In this document: piece after piece, positions 32,532 to 44,772 of the stretch
Layout of the letters: each line of letters begins with the position of its first letter
Position numbering within the stretch: the stretch's first letter is position 1
Assembly: GCA_029962745.1 (NCBI GenBank)
Contig: CM057153.1
Span: 11,102,617 to 11,166,616, forward strand
Length of the DNA stretch: 64,000 nt
Direction of reading: 5' to 3'
Origin: Echinometra lucunter
Taxonomy: Eukaryota; Echinodermata; Echinoidea; Camarodonta; Echinometridae
The notes under the pieces: model-generated
Seen by the model: only the letters and a program-made list of their open reading frames with translations
Told to the model about the DNA's origin: nothing
Databases searched by the model: none
Made by a program: the position numbers and the translations under genes

Positions 32532-34776
32532 GAGCAAATACTGGCCCTCTCTTAGCAATCCTTGAAATGATCATTGTAATGTGGTGTCCCTTTGAATAAG
32601 GTTAATGATGTATAACCTTTCAGTGCATTGATTTTCTTATGGTTACAGTAAAAATGTGAAAATTTCTAGATTGGGTCAGTAAAAAAATATTTTGAACAAT
32701 TCGCTCTTTACATAATGCTCACAGGAGCTGATTGGATCCCCTATTATGCTTATTGGAATGAGAGATTTCAGCCATGAAAACTTGAGGGATCTATTTTCAA
32801 AATGTTTCATAGCTTGTACAATTTGTTAGTTAACCCAGAAGCAGAAGTTTGCTTTAGGAGAGAAAATTTTTATCCTATTGCCCATGGTAGCTGGATTGTT
32901 ACTATGAAAATTCAAGTCAACTGGTTTAGCTGCCCTTAGCAGTCATCCAGATATTATGGTAAAGTCTTACTTTTATGTGGTATTAGGGCATGACTGAATG
33001 GATAAAACACCTTACTTCTGTACACTCATTCTTCTGGTAAAGAGTGTTCTTTTCTTCCCTTGAGAGGAAGCAAAATCTTTTCTGGGAAAAATATTAAACA
33101 GGAACAAATTTCTAAGGAAATATTACATCAATCAACTATTGATTATTTTGATTCATTGATATCACATAAGAAATCTATTCCAAGCAATAAGGAGAAAACT
33201 TGTCAAGCAGGTCTCCATAGGTTATTTTGGATTCGATGAATTCTCGGGAGTTCAAGGTAGATGTCTTCAAGTTAATTCGGAATGGGTTTTTTTTTTAAGA
33301 GGATGAGTTTTATTGTTTGCTGGAGAAGGGGGATTTGAATGCAGTTGAGTCAAGTTTTTTGTGTCTGTGATACTTTGATCAATGAACACAATTTTTTGTT
33401 TCTGGAACATAAAGGGTGTAAATACCTTTAGTCGCACTAAATTTTTTTTTATTTTTTATTAAAACAAAGCAAACATTCCATATTAATACCACTAATGCCT
33501 TAGCAAGAATATTTGAGAAACGGCTTTTTGGGGGCAAACTTTATTTCAAGATTTTTAATCATTTAGAGCTACATGTACTTTATATTGAACAAATAAATGG
33601 GCTAGATATTTCATTCATTCATTCATTAGTAACTTTCCAGTTTAGGAAATGTATACATTGAATTTCTTATTTATTATCTAGTTGGTAATTGATAATTCTT
33701 ACTGTAGTTTACATTTGCCCAAGGAATCCATGACATAGCAGCAATCAAATATATAAAATAGAACATAGAATGATTTCTTGTTAGGATTGAAAACCTAGGG
33801 AAATGAAAATTCCCTTGTTTGATTCTCATGTTTAAATTTTACTATCATTGAAATCATTGCGATGGCACGTGATCGAGCACTCATTGTGGAGATATGCCTC
33901 TTTTTGTAACAAATCACGTGCTGCGTGTTCATGATTTGACAGAAACTATGTAAACTTGACATAAAACTCATATATTTGAAAACATAGATATGATAATTGA
34001 ATTTCATGAATTTAATTTTTACACATGTATGAAGAAGATACCACAGTTTAGAAATGAAAGATTTGAACTATGCAGTTGGGTGTTTAGAATCTATGCATTA
34101 ACCATGTTCATAAGTATATAGACAGGTGAATTTACATTTTGAGTATTGAAATTTGTATTTTTGTGAGTATCATACTTACAGGTCCATTGGATCGCTTGAA
34201 AAATATTGCAGAACTTTCTTGATTTCGAGGAAAAGGATAATTACCAAGCAATGCCACATTATTTTCATTATTTTGTTTCTAGTCTGGGAATCAGTTTTGA
34301 TCTCATAGTGCTGTACATTGAGAATATTTTAATGGCTTATTGGTTATTTGGTAAAGTATTTCCTTCCTTGTATATAAAAACATGCTTTATCAGAAAATGA
34401 AAGTACATTCAACTTTATAGAAATCTACATTCACACCTAATGTGGGACATGCAAAATTGTAATTGAAATTAATGTGCAATATAATTTGATGTGGAAAAAG
34501 AATTTAGACATTTGATTTTGATCTTTCATAGAAACAAAATGAATGAATCAAAAGCAGTGTGAAATAAAATAAAGTAGAATTCAAAATGAACATGCATTAT
34601 AGTAATGCTTGTAAATGTTTGTGTATAGACTATAGAGTGTGTCATATGAAACAAAATGAATAAAATGTATTTATTGGTGGTTTGGAGTTGATTCAGGAGC
34701 ATTTCCGTCCTCTTTAACATGAGCGCAGGATTGGTGTATATTCTGGTGATATCAGGCTTCAACCCAACTTGATACA

Positions 34777-35013
34777 AACGCTTTGCCGGCTGAATTATAG
34801 GGAAAAAATTATGACAATTGTTCTTTTGATATATTTCTAAAATTCTAATATCCTTGGTGCAGTCATTGCTGATAATCATACTAAATGGATATCGGTCAAG
34901 TAGCCGTTTTCATGTTCCCCGGTACACTTGTAAGGGAGAGAAGTAATTATTACGATTGTTTGTTCTTATTGTATGATTGTGACAATGGTCAACAGCAGTT
35001 GGCATAGGGTTAA
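34777..35013. mobile_element. MITE-like element, relative of 7297-7545
   Basis: CGCTTTGCCGGCTGAATTAT at the left, AGCAGTTGGCATAGGGTTAA at the right, and the same interior words as the copy in intron 7. It abuts the TTAA-ended repeat at 35010. Confidence 0.55.
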
Positions 35014-35100
35014 TCCGTTGAACACTAAGCCTGAGGTGACTTGGGTTAGGGTCTATGGAAAATGTGTGTCATACTGAAAACAAATCGCGCTCAAAGTGTT
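35010..35100 (+). repeat. TTAA-ended 90-bp dispersed repeat
   Basis: GAACACTAAGCCTGAGGTGA and GGAAAATGTGTGTCATACTG match copies at 10276 and 15813. Confidence 0.5.
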
Positions 35101-35714
35101 TTGTGGACATTAGCCTTATATACTAGGCCAATTACCTACATGTAGCATGTATGCTGTTCTAAATTTCAGCCAAACTATTAATGCACCTGATTACTAGTGT
35201 ACGTATACTAGGTACAGTATGCGAATATCCTTATTTACCAGAATAATACCAACCCTGGGCTTTTGATATCTTATTCGGGTTAACTTTCTTTCATCCTGCC
35301 TTGTAATCTGATAAGAATTATATAAATACAGATATATAACAAAATAAATCTGACATGATTATTCATCTCTTTACTAAATGTTTGTTTTTGTGTTTGTTTG
35401 TTTACTTATTGACTTCTGTTTTAAAGTGTGTTGATAGTATTTGAAGGGAGGGAGCAAGTATAAGGAAAGTCTGTCCATGTACAGTGTCTGAATTTGATGT
35501 AAAGGTTGACATTGTCAAGAATATATCTTTATAACTTTAGCTCAAAGAAATCAGAAATTATAATAATTTGAGATGACCTCTGCCCTCCATTACGATTGCC
35601 TTAAATTTAGTTGACTTGAGTGGAAACTGAATGAATTAGAGAAAAAAATATTGTGATCTTATGGATGGAGGATCTCCATGTTATTAATTTTCCTAACTTT
35701 CAGAATTTCAGGAG

Positions 35715-35747
35715 TTTTTTTTTTTTTTTTTTTTTTTTTGGGGGGGG
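35715..35747. repeat. T25-G8 homopolymer run
   Basis: About 25 T followed directly by 8 G. Length is likely to be assembly-dependent. Confidence 0.85.
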
Positions 35748-36160
35748 ACAGATTCGCTTTTTAAAGCTTTCACTATGAATCTCTGACTTTTCTGCCTTTG
35801 CACAGAGATAAGCTAACATTATGGGGGTACTGGCATTCTGTATGCTTTTGGAAAGACTGATAAAGTGCACTCGTATTTCTGTTACAAGTTTGTAACAAGG
35901 CTGAGCTACTGTGAGCTTTTATCCTCCTCAAGTGAAATGCGTTATATCGAGCATACAACAGTTGAACTCTACATGTCACTCTAACTTATGACATACCTAT
36001 CATTGTTTTCTTAACTTCTGCAAGAAGAATGGCATCACACTCTACATCCGACGTATACTAGTATTTTCACCCTTCCTAGTACTGTATATGAATCTTATTA
36101 CAAATGCAACTATCATTAGTCCAATTCCCTTATACATACACTGTGTAGATTGTTATTTCA

Positions 36161-37891
36161 TCATGTAGATGTTGTGGCTTTTGAAACATCTTGGAATAAG
36201 GTCTCCTCTAGATGTTTGAAGTCAATCATCCGATGGTATTCAAGAAGGTAGTTGCCATCACATACCACTAGATTACCCATTGAAGTAATGGCACACCTGG
36301 ACAGGTTCTTTGATCGTGATGACATCTCGAAGGAGACAATGTCCTTCTCCTCCACCTGCCCGTTCAGTGCTGTGATGGTGACATTAATGGCAGTGTCGTC
36401 CTTCTTCCAGTGTGCCACAAACAGCCTATTCCTGGAGTGATCAACACCACATTCTGCCCCTATCCACTCTGGATTGTTCAATGTCATCTGCGTTCTGCCT
36501 GTGCTGTCTACGACAATGAACTCGGCACTTCCTGTCCGGACCACTATGTGACCAGACGATGTGGTTTGAATGCCGCAGATTGTCTTCCCTGGAAATGCCA
36601 TTCTGCCAAGAGGTTTTTGGTCCGTAGGATCAATGAAGTAGATCATTGGACTGTCATCTTGGGTCGATGAGAGAATCAGACCTTCCTTTGTGACAGCGAC
36701 AAAGCCCTGGAATCTAGCTGGCACTGGTATCGTACTGATCCGTCTACCGTCACTGCTGTAGAGGCTTATGCACCTGCTGTTGTAGTGACCACAGACAACA
36801 GTGTTTCTGTCAAGTGGTGCACAATCCCACACCCTTGCATCTGTGCCTGTGGATGATATGAACAGTCTTGTCCTTTGTGTTGCCAGGCTTGTCACATAGA
36901 GTTGTGAGGAATCATTATCGAGGACTGCCATGAGATGATCGTCAATGGCAGTGATGAAGAGTGGATCTTTAACATATTCTGGAATGTTGATTTTCTGTTT
37001 GAGCTCCCAGGATCTATCAAGTCCTACCAACTGACCAATTAGATGATTTTCATGCCTTCTCACAAATCGAACTCTTCGTGTTAGTTTGGCGACATGGGTT
37101 GCAGAAGCGGCTCCAGACGTCTTTTTATCTGTCTTTTCCACTTGTTGCTTTAGTTCATTGTCATGATTGCTACTCTGTACAATACCCTGAATGCCTGAGC
37201 TCAAGATTTTGTGAAGCATTTTTTGCATACTTCTTAAATCCGACAAGAATTCTTTGACACTTGTGCGTATGCTTTGTAACGCTGCATAAAATCGGTCATT
37301 AACTTCAGAGAGTTCAGTCAACATCATTCCACTTCTCACCTTTATGTCTTCTTCTGTCTTCTCTGCTTGTTGATCTACTTTGGCAATTTCATCCTTGCAC
37401 TGCTTTTGTAATCGCTTCAGTTCTTTATCAAATCTGCCTTTTATTCTTTGTTGTTTTCTCTCTTTCTCCTGTTCGGATATCCGTATTTCCTCATTTGTTG
37501 CAGCTCTAATATGCCTTTCCAACTCCTTGAAGTGATCTTCAACATTTGTTGCTTGTTCCTCCACCGTTTTCTCTACCAGCTGCAACTCCTCCATTTTTGT
37601 TGTTATCTGCTTAAGTTGATCACTGCAAGTCGTACGTTTCCTTTCCACTACATCCTCAATGTCCTCCACATCATGATCTTGGGCTCTGTGTTGGGTGGTT
37701 TCGCAACGCTGACATATGGCTTTGTCACAAGAACGACAGAAAAACTCAAGGGGCCTTTGAGGATGCTTCGGACACATGCCGAACTGGCTGAGACAAACCT
37801 GACAAAGTGGCCTTGACAAGAGGGGCCAATCCTGGTCATAAGGAATTACACAATCGCAGTTTTCACAAAGAAGGTATGGGTTCCAAGCCAT
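36161..37891 (-). CDS. Single-exon TRIM-like protein without RING (B-box 2, coiled coil, propeller)
   Basis: 576 codons, one exon. Residues 40-73 are a complete B-box type 2 zinc finger: C40, H43, C52, C55, C60, C63, H68, H73. Before it, C9, C12, C30 and C33 form a degenerate zinc-binding pattern (half a B-box 1), and no RING precedes it. Residues about 80-255 are a Glu/Lys/Gln-rich coiled coil. From about 300 on, repeated beta-rich segments (SSQLYVTSLATQ, CISLYSSDGRRISTIPVP, FIVVDSTGRTQMTL) suggest an NHL/WD-like propeller. This is the architecture of the large TRIM expansions in echinoderms and other invertebrates. Without a RING it probably acts as a scaffold or substrate adaptor and not as a ubiquitin ligase by itself. 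The ATG at 37889-37891 is the first in frame; a possible acceptor (TTTCACCAG) 13 bases upstream suggests a non-coding 5' exon. Confidence 0.88.
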   Translation of the reverse strand: MAWNPYLLCENCDCVIPYDQDWPLLSRPLCQVCLSQFGMCPKHPQRPLEFFCRSCDKAICQRCETTQHRAQDHDVEDIEDVVERKRTTCSDQLKQITTKMEELQLVEKTVEEQATNVEDHFKELERHIRAATNEEIRISEQEKERKQQRIKGRFDKELKRLQKQCKDEIAKVDQQAEKTEEDIKVRSGMMLTELSEVNDRFYAALQSIRTSVKEFLSDLRSMQKMLHKILSSGIQGIVQSSNHDNELKQQVEKTDKKTSGAASATHVAKLTRRVRFVRRHENHLIGQLVGLDRSWELKQKINIPEYVKDPLFITAIDDHLMAVLDNDSSQLYVTSLATQRTRLFISSTGTDARVWDCAPLDRNTVVCGHYNSRCISLYSSDGRRISTIPVPARFQGFVAVTKEGLILSSTQDDSPMIYFIDPTDQKPLGRMAFPGKTICGIQTTSSGHIVVRTGSAEFIVVDSTGRTQMTLNNPEWIGAECGVDHSRNRLFVAHWKKDDTAINVTITALNGQVEEKDIVSFEMSSRSKNLSRCAITSMGNLVVCDGNYLLEYHRMIDFKHLEETLFQDVSKATTST

Positions 37892-38361
37892 AGTACTCTA
37901 ATGCTGGTGAAATCACAGAGTTCAAAGCCACCTTTCTTAACGCTAGAGTGAAAGCCGATCACGTCATTGCAAGCTGAAATGATAAAATAAACATAGATCA
38001 TGACGTGCCATTATGCACTTATCACAATAAACTTGTTACTGACGTTTTTGCAACATTAAGAAATGTGAAAAAATTGTTATTGTTATTCTCTTGGACTATC
38101 TGCGACAGCCAAAATTCATAATTGTGACCAATTAAGTTCATTCTACTCGTTCATTCTGCTGACGATTGTATGAAAAATCCCCCCCCCCCCAGGACAAATA
38201 CTCCCTGCATGGACAGCTACCCCCTGACAATCACCTGTCCACCATTCCGACATTTATTTCCGCGGTCAATTCCAGCCTTGGACCATTACGCCAGGACAGT
38301 ACCCTCAGGTAATTATGGTTCCGGATACGTCTGCCGTGATACTAGTTTGAAGTTTCACAAT

Positions 38362-38511
38362 CAGGCGCGGTTCTAGAGCAAAAATTTTGGGGGCTACTGG
38401 TGGCTTGGAGGATTGTAATGTATATTATTAGAATATGAAATTAAAATTGCACCTATATCGACCATTTTTTTTTTTGAGGGGGGGGGGGGGGGGCCTGTAG
38501 AACCGCGCCTG
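38362..38511. mobile_element. hAT-type MITE with 8-bp target duplication
   Basis: Terminal inverted repeats CAGGCGCGGTTCTA and TAGAACCGCGCCTG. The flanks 38354-38361 and 38512-38519 are both TTCACAAT. An 8-bp duplication and CAG-initial ends are diagnostic of the hAT superfamily. The 150-bp body includes a long G-run and no gene. Confidence 0.85.
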
Positions 38512-40241
38512 TTCACAATACGTAATTTTTTTTTCTTTTGATCAAAGGTCTATATTCTTGATGAATTAACCTGCCGGGATTATACATTACATGAAATAGG
38601 AAAGCAAGAGACATAAAAAAAGAAGAAGAAAAAAAAAAAAAAAACATTTGCAATAGTTATGTCATATAATTTCTCTCCTAATGTTAAAATACATGAATAT
38701 TTACTCTAAATTTCTCAGACTTAAATCACGGACAACTCCAATATTCAATTAAAAATCTTAATCGAGGCCCCGGCCCCCGGGATCTAGGCCTAATAGATTT
38801 AGAAATCAATTGAATCTCATTGATTATAATTTCTTGACCTGTAGTTTTGGAGTTGTCCCTAATATCATTTGACTTAGATCAATTTCTGATCTGAAGAATT
38901 CAGAGTGTTGATGAGATAAAAACAAAAAGCATGTGGGGATAGGTTGATTAGGCTCACCCAGAAGCGTTATGAAGCTCACAGGTCCGTGTTTGCCGCCGAT
39001 TTTCTTTCAATGCCGGAATCGAGATTCACTTTACTCACGATTGGAGTCCTAGCTGAATTTGCTTGTCAGTTTAGAGTTTAAACACGTAGAAATGCAGGTC
39101 GAGTAGAAACTTTCATGTAGACATTTTTCTTGACTTCAAAAATTGTCTGAGTCTTCCTCCTGTATGGCGTTCCACTTCAAATGGCTTTAAATTATGGATA
39201 GTTATAATGTACTTCAAAATATGAGCGAAGTTTGGCATTTCTATGAAATAATGGTAGTACGGCGTACTACTTCCGTCTTTGTTGAAAAAAAATCCCCAAT
39301 TCATGTAAGCCTAAGAGTCAAAGGGCATTTTTTTTTCTTTTTGAATCCAATGTAGACATCGTAAAGATTCTTTTCTTTTGTTGACATCGCCTACCTAGTA
39401 ACAAGAGCAAACAAGTTTGGTAGCCATGCGTGTTAAAAATAATGAGGCCTATTTTAGGGATAATGACTATCAACTGTATTTGGTGCAGTTCGATCGCCCA
39501 ACAAATTTCTAGAGCAGGATGTGTCTTTTTTCCAGAGCTGCGATGAAATAGTATTTGGTAATTACTTTTACATGTAATTTTGGCCATGCAGTTTGATGAT
39601 TTGCTCAGTTTTGTTTATTTCCCCCCCCCTTTTTTTTTGGGGGGGGGAGGGGCGGCGGTCTGGTCCATGTTCAACGCTAATTCAATAAATGTGACCCTGA
39701 ACGTTGTCATAGTAAAGATCAACTAGTCTGTCTGATAATCCCCTACTGATGGTTGTGCAAGCCACGGATTACTGCGTAGTAGACTTTTTTAGTTTGAAAA
39801 CTGTAAGTTGGCAAGTAAGTCTATTTGATTTTGTGCACTTTGGGTAAAAAAACATGTCCATGTCGTTTCAGATTCAAGAAAATTCCCAATGCAAGCAAAA
39901 TGTTTAAATTTCATTTTTCGTAATGACACAGTCTTGGCTTCATCAGCATCCCTTGCCAAAGGAAAGCTCGTTTATTGAGTCATTCGTTCAAAGTCAATGG
40001 GTGTCAATCTGTTTTATGATTTTTGGGGATTTTTGCTGCCAAGCCCCCCACCCAAGGGTCCTCAGTTTTTCTCCTTTTGGGGGGGGGGGGGGGCACATAC
40101 ACCAAGGATTTGCTGAAAAGCAAACAAAAATAAAACAATTCAGGTGTTTCTGTTTATTTTTTTATTTATTTATTTCTTCTTCTTTTTTGTTTGTTTGGGG
40201 GGCATACCCTATACAGATAGCTTATATCAAAAGTTAGGCTT

Positions 40242-40408
40242 CCTGGGGCCTGTTGCATAAAACTTTTGCCAGACTTTTTTTCTGGCAAAAAAAAGTCTGG
40301 CAAATTTTTGTGTAATGGAAAACTATGGCAATTTTTTTTTTTTGCCGTAGTTTCCTCAAGTTTTGCCATAAAAAACTCCGGCAAAAGTTTTATGCAACGG
40401 GCCCCTGG
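40242..40408. mobile_element. Hairpin MITE
   Basis: CCTGGGGCCTGTTGCATAAA with ACTTTTGCCAGAC at the left mirrors AAAAGTTTTATGCAACGGGC at the right. Interior hairpins TTTGCCAGACTTTTTTTC and GTCTGGCAAA. Confidence 0.75.
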
Positions 40409-40848
40409 TCAAACGATACAGTGACTAAAGGAAAGTGTACTCGGCCAAGTCCAAAACCTTTTGTCAACTTGCTCAAAGCTAAAAAGTAAAGAAGAAAAAG
40501 AAATATATTGATTTGAAACGAAGAAAAACTAATAACAAAACAAGAAACCTCCTCAGAGATAAGAAGTCAATGACCCAGTGAAACAATGCCATCTGAAGAA
40601 AGGTACCATTTCGATCCAAAGCCCCCGCTTCTGGCGCCGCGGAAGGCGTAATTATGCGGTAGACAGGGGGGCGGTTGGGTGCCCCTGTAGGTGATTATGG
40701 CTCTTTTCAAAGCTTAAGAATGGAAGCACACAAGCTCTTTGCAAAGCACGAGCAATTAAAGTATTAAGTTGGCAGTGGGAGACATCTATTACAGAACCAA
40801 TGACAAACGAAAATAAAGTTAATTGATGATAAATGTATATAGCAAGAT

Positions 40849-40916
40849 CTCTCTCTCTCTCACTCTCTCTCTCTCTCTCTCTCTCTCACTCACTCTCTCT
40901 GTCTCTCTTTCTCTCC
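40849..40916. repeat. TC microsatellite
   Basis: Almost uninterrupted CT units, about 68 bp. Confidence 0.9.
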
Positions 40917-41509
40917 CTTTCCTCGAAAAGTGCATATTAAGACCATGCGGAAAAAAGATCTGGAAAATTCAATGTGGTTTTAATTCAGCAATTGCCTTTC
41001 TCTTGGTATTTGGATATATACACCAAATGTCATTTCTTCTCCAGTCCTTCAAAAGCTAATGGTGGAATTTCCAAGCAGGTTGATTCTCACTGGTGACAAC
41101 ACTATCATCAAGTAACAACACACCACATTTCACAAAATACATGTCACTTTCTTCTCGGTCTTTACGTTCTTTCGCAATAAGGACGGATTGTTGTCAATTC
41201 ATTGCACGCCTGAGTATTCACAGTCGTGTAAGTATCAGAAATACATTATTTTCCAAACCTTTCTCTAATAATCCGTTACATTTTCATTAGCAGTGTTTGA
41301 ACTGATGACATTGATTTTTTGCCATTCACAAACTACCTGTATATGTCCTTTATGGTATGTATACTGATTGCTAAGACGACGTGAAATGGTTTCTATGTGA
41401 ATTTTCTGAAATAATATGGTGGAACAGACGCGCCTTTCATTATCATTATATTTTCAATGTCCACTCTCATCCACACAACTTTAGATCCTATATTACTGGA
41501 GTATTAATA

Positions 41510-41587
41510 ATGGCTGAAGGAAGACTGTATCTTAGTCACTGTATGGAAAAGGATCTTGCATTGATAGACGAACTACGCAATGATCTT
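41510..41587 (+). CDS. Unrecognised protein, exon with start codon
   Basis: ATG at 41510, 26 codons (MAEGRLYLSHCMEKDLALID ...), donor GTAAGT, phase 0. The reading frame joins directly to the exon at 42291 to give a continuous charged helix (ALIDELRNDLESMKREHKR). Not recognised as any family. Confidence 0.6.
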
Positions 41588-41863
41588 GTAAGTATAAATG
41601 AACAAGGAATGAAAAGATCTTGCGCAGAACCTTCGAAATAAGATTTTTTCATTGGACATTATAGACAGCGCGTCAGTCTACTCCATACAACCTGTACAAA
41701 GGCACAGACCAATATGTATGTGCGACACAATTAAAAAGGAGTCTCTAGTGGTTAAAATTAATAAATTTGATTTGTGAGATAAAAAACAACAACAAAACTA
41801 TTCGTAGATATCAAGGTATTTCTTACAGTATTCAGAGGTGGATAGTGAAAATTTGTTCAAAAT

Positions 41864-41889
41864 GGGGGGGGGGGGGGGGGGGGGGGGGG
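41864..41889. repeat. 26-base G-run
   Basis: Uninterrupted poly-G; potential quadruplex and potential assembly artefact in length. Confidence 0.85.
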
Positions 41890-41968
41890 AGGGGCGGCTG
41901 GTGGTAAGAGAAATCCATCGAATCAATTTCCGACGGTCTGCGTATTTAGTCCAAAAGGGAAGAATACC

Positions 41969-42106
41969 CTGGGCTGCGTTTCACGAAACCGTCATAAGTC
42001 TAAGTTCATGGACATCCCATAGAAACACGTGTTAATTCTACAACACGCATTTCAATGGGATGTCCAAGAAGTTAGACTTATGACGGTTTCGTGAAACGCA
42101 GCCCTG
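41969..42106. mobile_element. Hairpin MITE, CAGGGCTGCGTTTCACGAAA family
   Basis: GGGCTGCGTTTCACGAAACC and GTCATAAGTCTAA at the left pair almost perfectly with TTAGACTTATGACGGTTTCG and TGAAACGCAGCCC at the right; inner arms GGACATCCCAT and ATGGGATGTCC also pair. A sister copy is at 57224-57342. Confidence 0.85.
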
Positions 42107-42290
42107 GACCTGAAAACTCGCATGTCTTTCATAATTTTTGTTCTCAAATTGGGATCGGGCGACCACTCATCATTATATATGAACTTAAGAGCGATTTTCA
42201 TCATGTTTTCTTAAGTTAGCAAATATATGATAAAAACGATTTAAATTTTTTTTTTGAAAATATTCTTTTATTTGTATTTCTTATTTGCAG

Positions 42291-42707
42291 GAGAGCATGA
42301 AGAGGGAACACAAACGAATACAGCGAGACCTGAGTGACATCACTTGCTCATTTCAACTCATTCGTCATCTGATCCAATCAACAAGGAAGAAACCTCTCCC
42401 ACCAGAAAAGGTTCCTGATGACACGTCAAAGACACCACCGCATCATGTTCCCATCATCAGCGTAGGCGACGAGAACGCGGTCAACGACCACGACGCTGCT
42501 GGCTATGACAACGACGACGACGAGGATGTTGATGGAAGCTCTGTCGACGGCATCCTGTTTGTGCAAGACATCGTCAACAACCAGTGCAACGAAGAGCAGA
42601 TTCGATCCGACGAAAAATGCAAAGTGATGGAATTCATGCTCTTCCCGCCAAATCGTCCAAGATCGTCGTCATGGCAACTACAGGGCAGCGCAAAGTTAGG
42701 AGAACAG
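42291..42707 (+). CDS. Unrecognised protein, second exon (helix then acidic region)
   Basis: Acceptor TTATTTGCAG, phase 0 in, 139 codons to a donor GTGGGG at 42708 (phase 0); without splicing the frame runs to a stop at 42762-42764. Encodes a charged helix (ESMKREHKRIQRDLSDITCS), a basic Pro-rich link (RKKPLPPEKVP), an acidic Asp-rich run (YDNDDDEDVDGSSVDG) and MEFMLFPPNRPRSSSWQLQG. CpG-rich codons (GACGACGACGAG) contrast with AT-rich surroundings, which supports coding. No downstream exon was found with confidence, so the protein is probably incomplete. Confidence 0.65.
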
Positions 42708-44772
42708 GTGGGGAGGTGGGTGGACAGGAGGGGGTCATGTAAAAATACCTTGATTTGTAAATGAATTTAACCTTCCTTTTTTATCATTAAAAACAAAAGA
42801 ATTTTAAAAAGGATCATATTTTGAGATACTCAGTACAATTGCAAAAGATTCCTTCCACTTTGTGCCAAACCAAATGTATAGTGAGATCTTTACAAGAAAT
42901 TGGCGCTGGGTAGAATTTTGGATATTCAAATGCTTTTACTTATAAATCCTTGTTTTAAAAAAAATATGTCAAGAATGTTTCTATTAAACGTATCATTGAA
43001 TAAGGTAGTAAGATGTTGAATGGTTTCTCCTCTAGGAACAAAAAGTATGTTTGTAACCATTTTGATTTACATATCGGTTTAGGTTTAACTACAATACAAG
43101 TATACAATATATATTTTCATCTATTGTTTTTAGAAATCATTGATATGTAAAAACAGACTGTAAACGTCCTTCCCCGTTTCCCTAATCATGTTCAGAGCCA
43201 TTATTCAAATGGCTCTGTTCTTCCTAGAGGTCCAATTCCAATTAATGACCGTTCCTACATTTCCTATGTGCGCATATCGTACCAGTCATGTGGGAAGAGT
43301 ATCCTAAGCTTGTCGCCGCGAACTACCAGTCGTCATGGTCGTTACCATAATCTAGTGCAGTATGAAACCTTGTTTGCTTTGGTCTCATTTCTGTCTTAGG
43401 TTTCATAACGTCGAACAAAAAATATTAATGAATGTATACTGTAACAAAATTTTATGAAATTCGATCAATTTATGCGGGAGAACTAGACTGATGAAATTAT
43501 TATGTACATGAGCAAATAATGTGCATGAAAATATTGATTAGAGCTCTCTCGACATATTTCCGCAAAAATTAGCAGGCCTCTATTGTTTCCAATAATTGAA
43601 AAAAACCTTGATGGCGTAAGAATGTACGATTTTTGCCCAATCTTTGTGAATTTTCGTACATTTAAAAAAGCCGTTTTTTGTGATAACTAAACCTCGAATT
43701 ACAAAAATAACTATCTAAATCGATTTCTTACATCAATATTACTCAGAAAAGTTATTTCATTCATGTATTCTCGCGAGATATTAAGTTCAAAAGATACACT
43801 AAATATGAAATTTCATTCAAAAATCCAAGATGTCCGATTTTGAACACCTATCAGGCATATGGGACAATTTTGGCAATGGGAACATAAAAGTTTGTTAATT
43901 AGACACTTCAGGCATATGCATGATATGTCAAGCATCGTAAAATAGTTGGTTTAGTTGGTTAAAAATTGAACTCTGATAGTGCACGGGGACCTTTATTTCC
44001 AACCAGTCTCTCGACTAATTCTGCCCTACTTTCACAATAGGAATGAGACATGACGATATTCCATCGACGTCATACAAAATAATGAGAGACACATTTTACT
44101 CTTTTACAGAAAATGTAACTTTTGTCTAAGTAGAGCAGAATTCGTCTACAGCTTTATGTAAGTTCGGAAGGCGAGGGACTGAATTAAGAAGAAATGACAA
44201 TAATTTTTTCAATTTTTTCCGCCCTTTGACCGAGTGACTGCTCACCAATGTGGTGTAAAAGATGCAGACACCACCGGTCGATAATACGCATTCCCACAGA
44301 TCCATTCCAGTTGCTGTAGAGATAAGTAGAAAAAATATATATATTTAATCAATACATTTAACAGGTGTACCGTTTCTCCTTTAATCTACTGACACGTTTG
44401 CATTATCCTTTAACACTAACACGAATTCCTGTTTGGGGCTTTTTGAATCCCTTTTAGAAACAGTTGTTAATCACTTATACATGCACATTCGACGAACTTG
44501 AACAAAAACCTTGAAAATTTTTCGGGCATATAACTCCACATGGAGTACAAAAAAAACTTAAGTCTACTCGGACGTCAAAAAAGCTTTGTCCAAAACATCG
44601 TCAGAACTTGCCTTATACCTGCTGGCTGCTTTTGAGTAGTGCATTAGGGTCCCTTAAAATATTTGATCTAACTTATTATCAAACACTCGTATATGCACTT
44701 TTGATGTACCATATTAAAAAAGAAAGAAAGAAAAAAATATAAGGATTAAAGAAATACGAAAGTTTACTTCAC

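Larger units (their letters stand above)
32532..36160. other. 3' UTR and intergenic region between convergent genes
   Basis: Contains the presumed 3' UTR of the KIAA2012-like gene (AATAAA near 33592), a MITE-like element (34777-35013) followed by a TTAA-ended 90-bp repeat (35010-35100), and a T25-G8 run at 35715-35747. The 3' end of the TRIM-like gene lies at the right. Confidence 0.55.
37892..41509. other. Intergenic region
   Basis: Contains a hAT-type MITE (38362-38511), C- and G-runs (38180, 38478, 39620, 40080), a hairpin element (40242-40408) and a TC microsatellite (40849-40916). Open stretches are short and unconvincing. Confidence 0.6.
41588..42290. other. Intron of the unrecognised gene
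   Basis: Contains a 26-G run (41864-41889) and a hairpin element (41969-42106). Confidence 0.6.
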
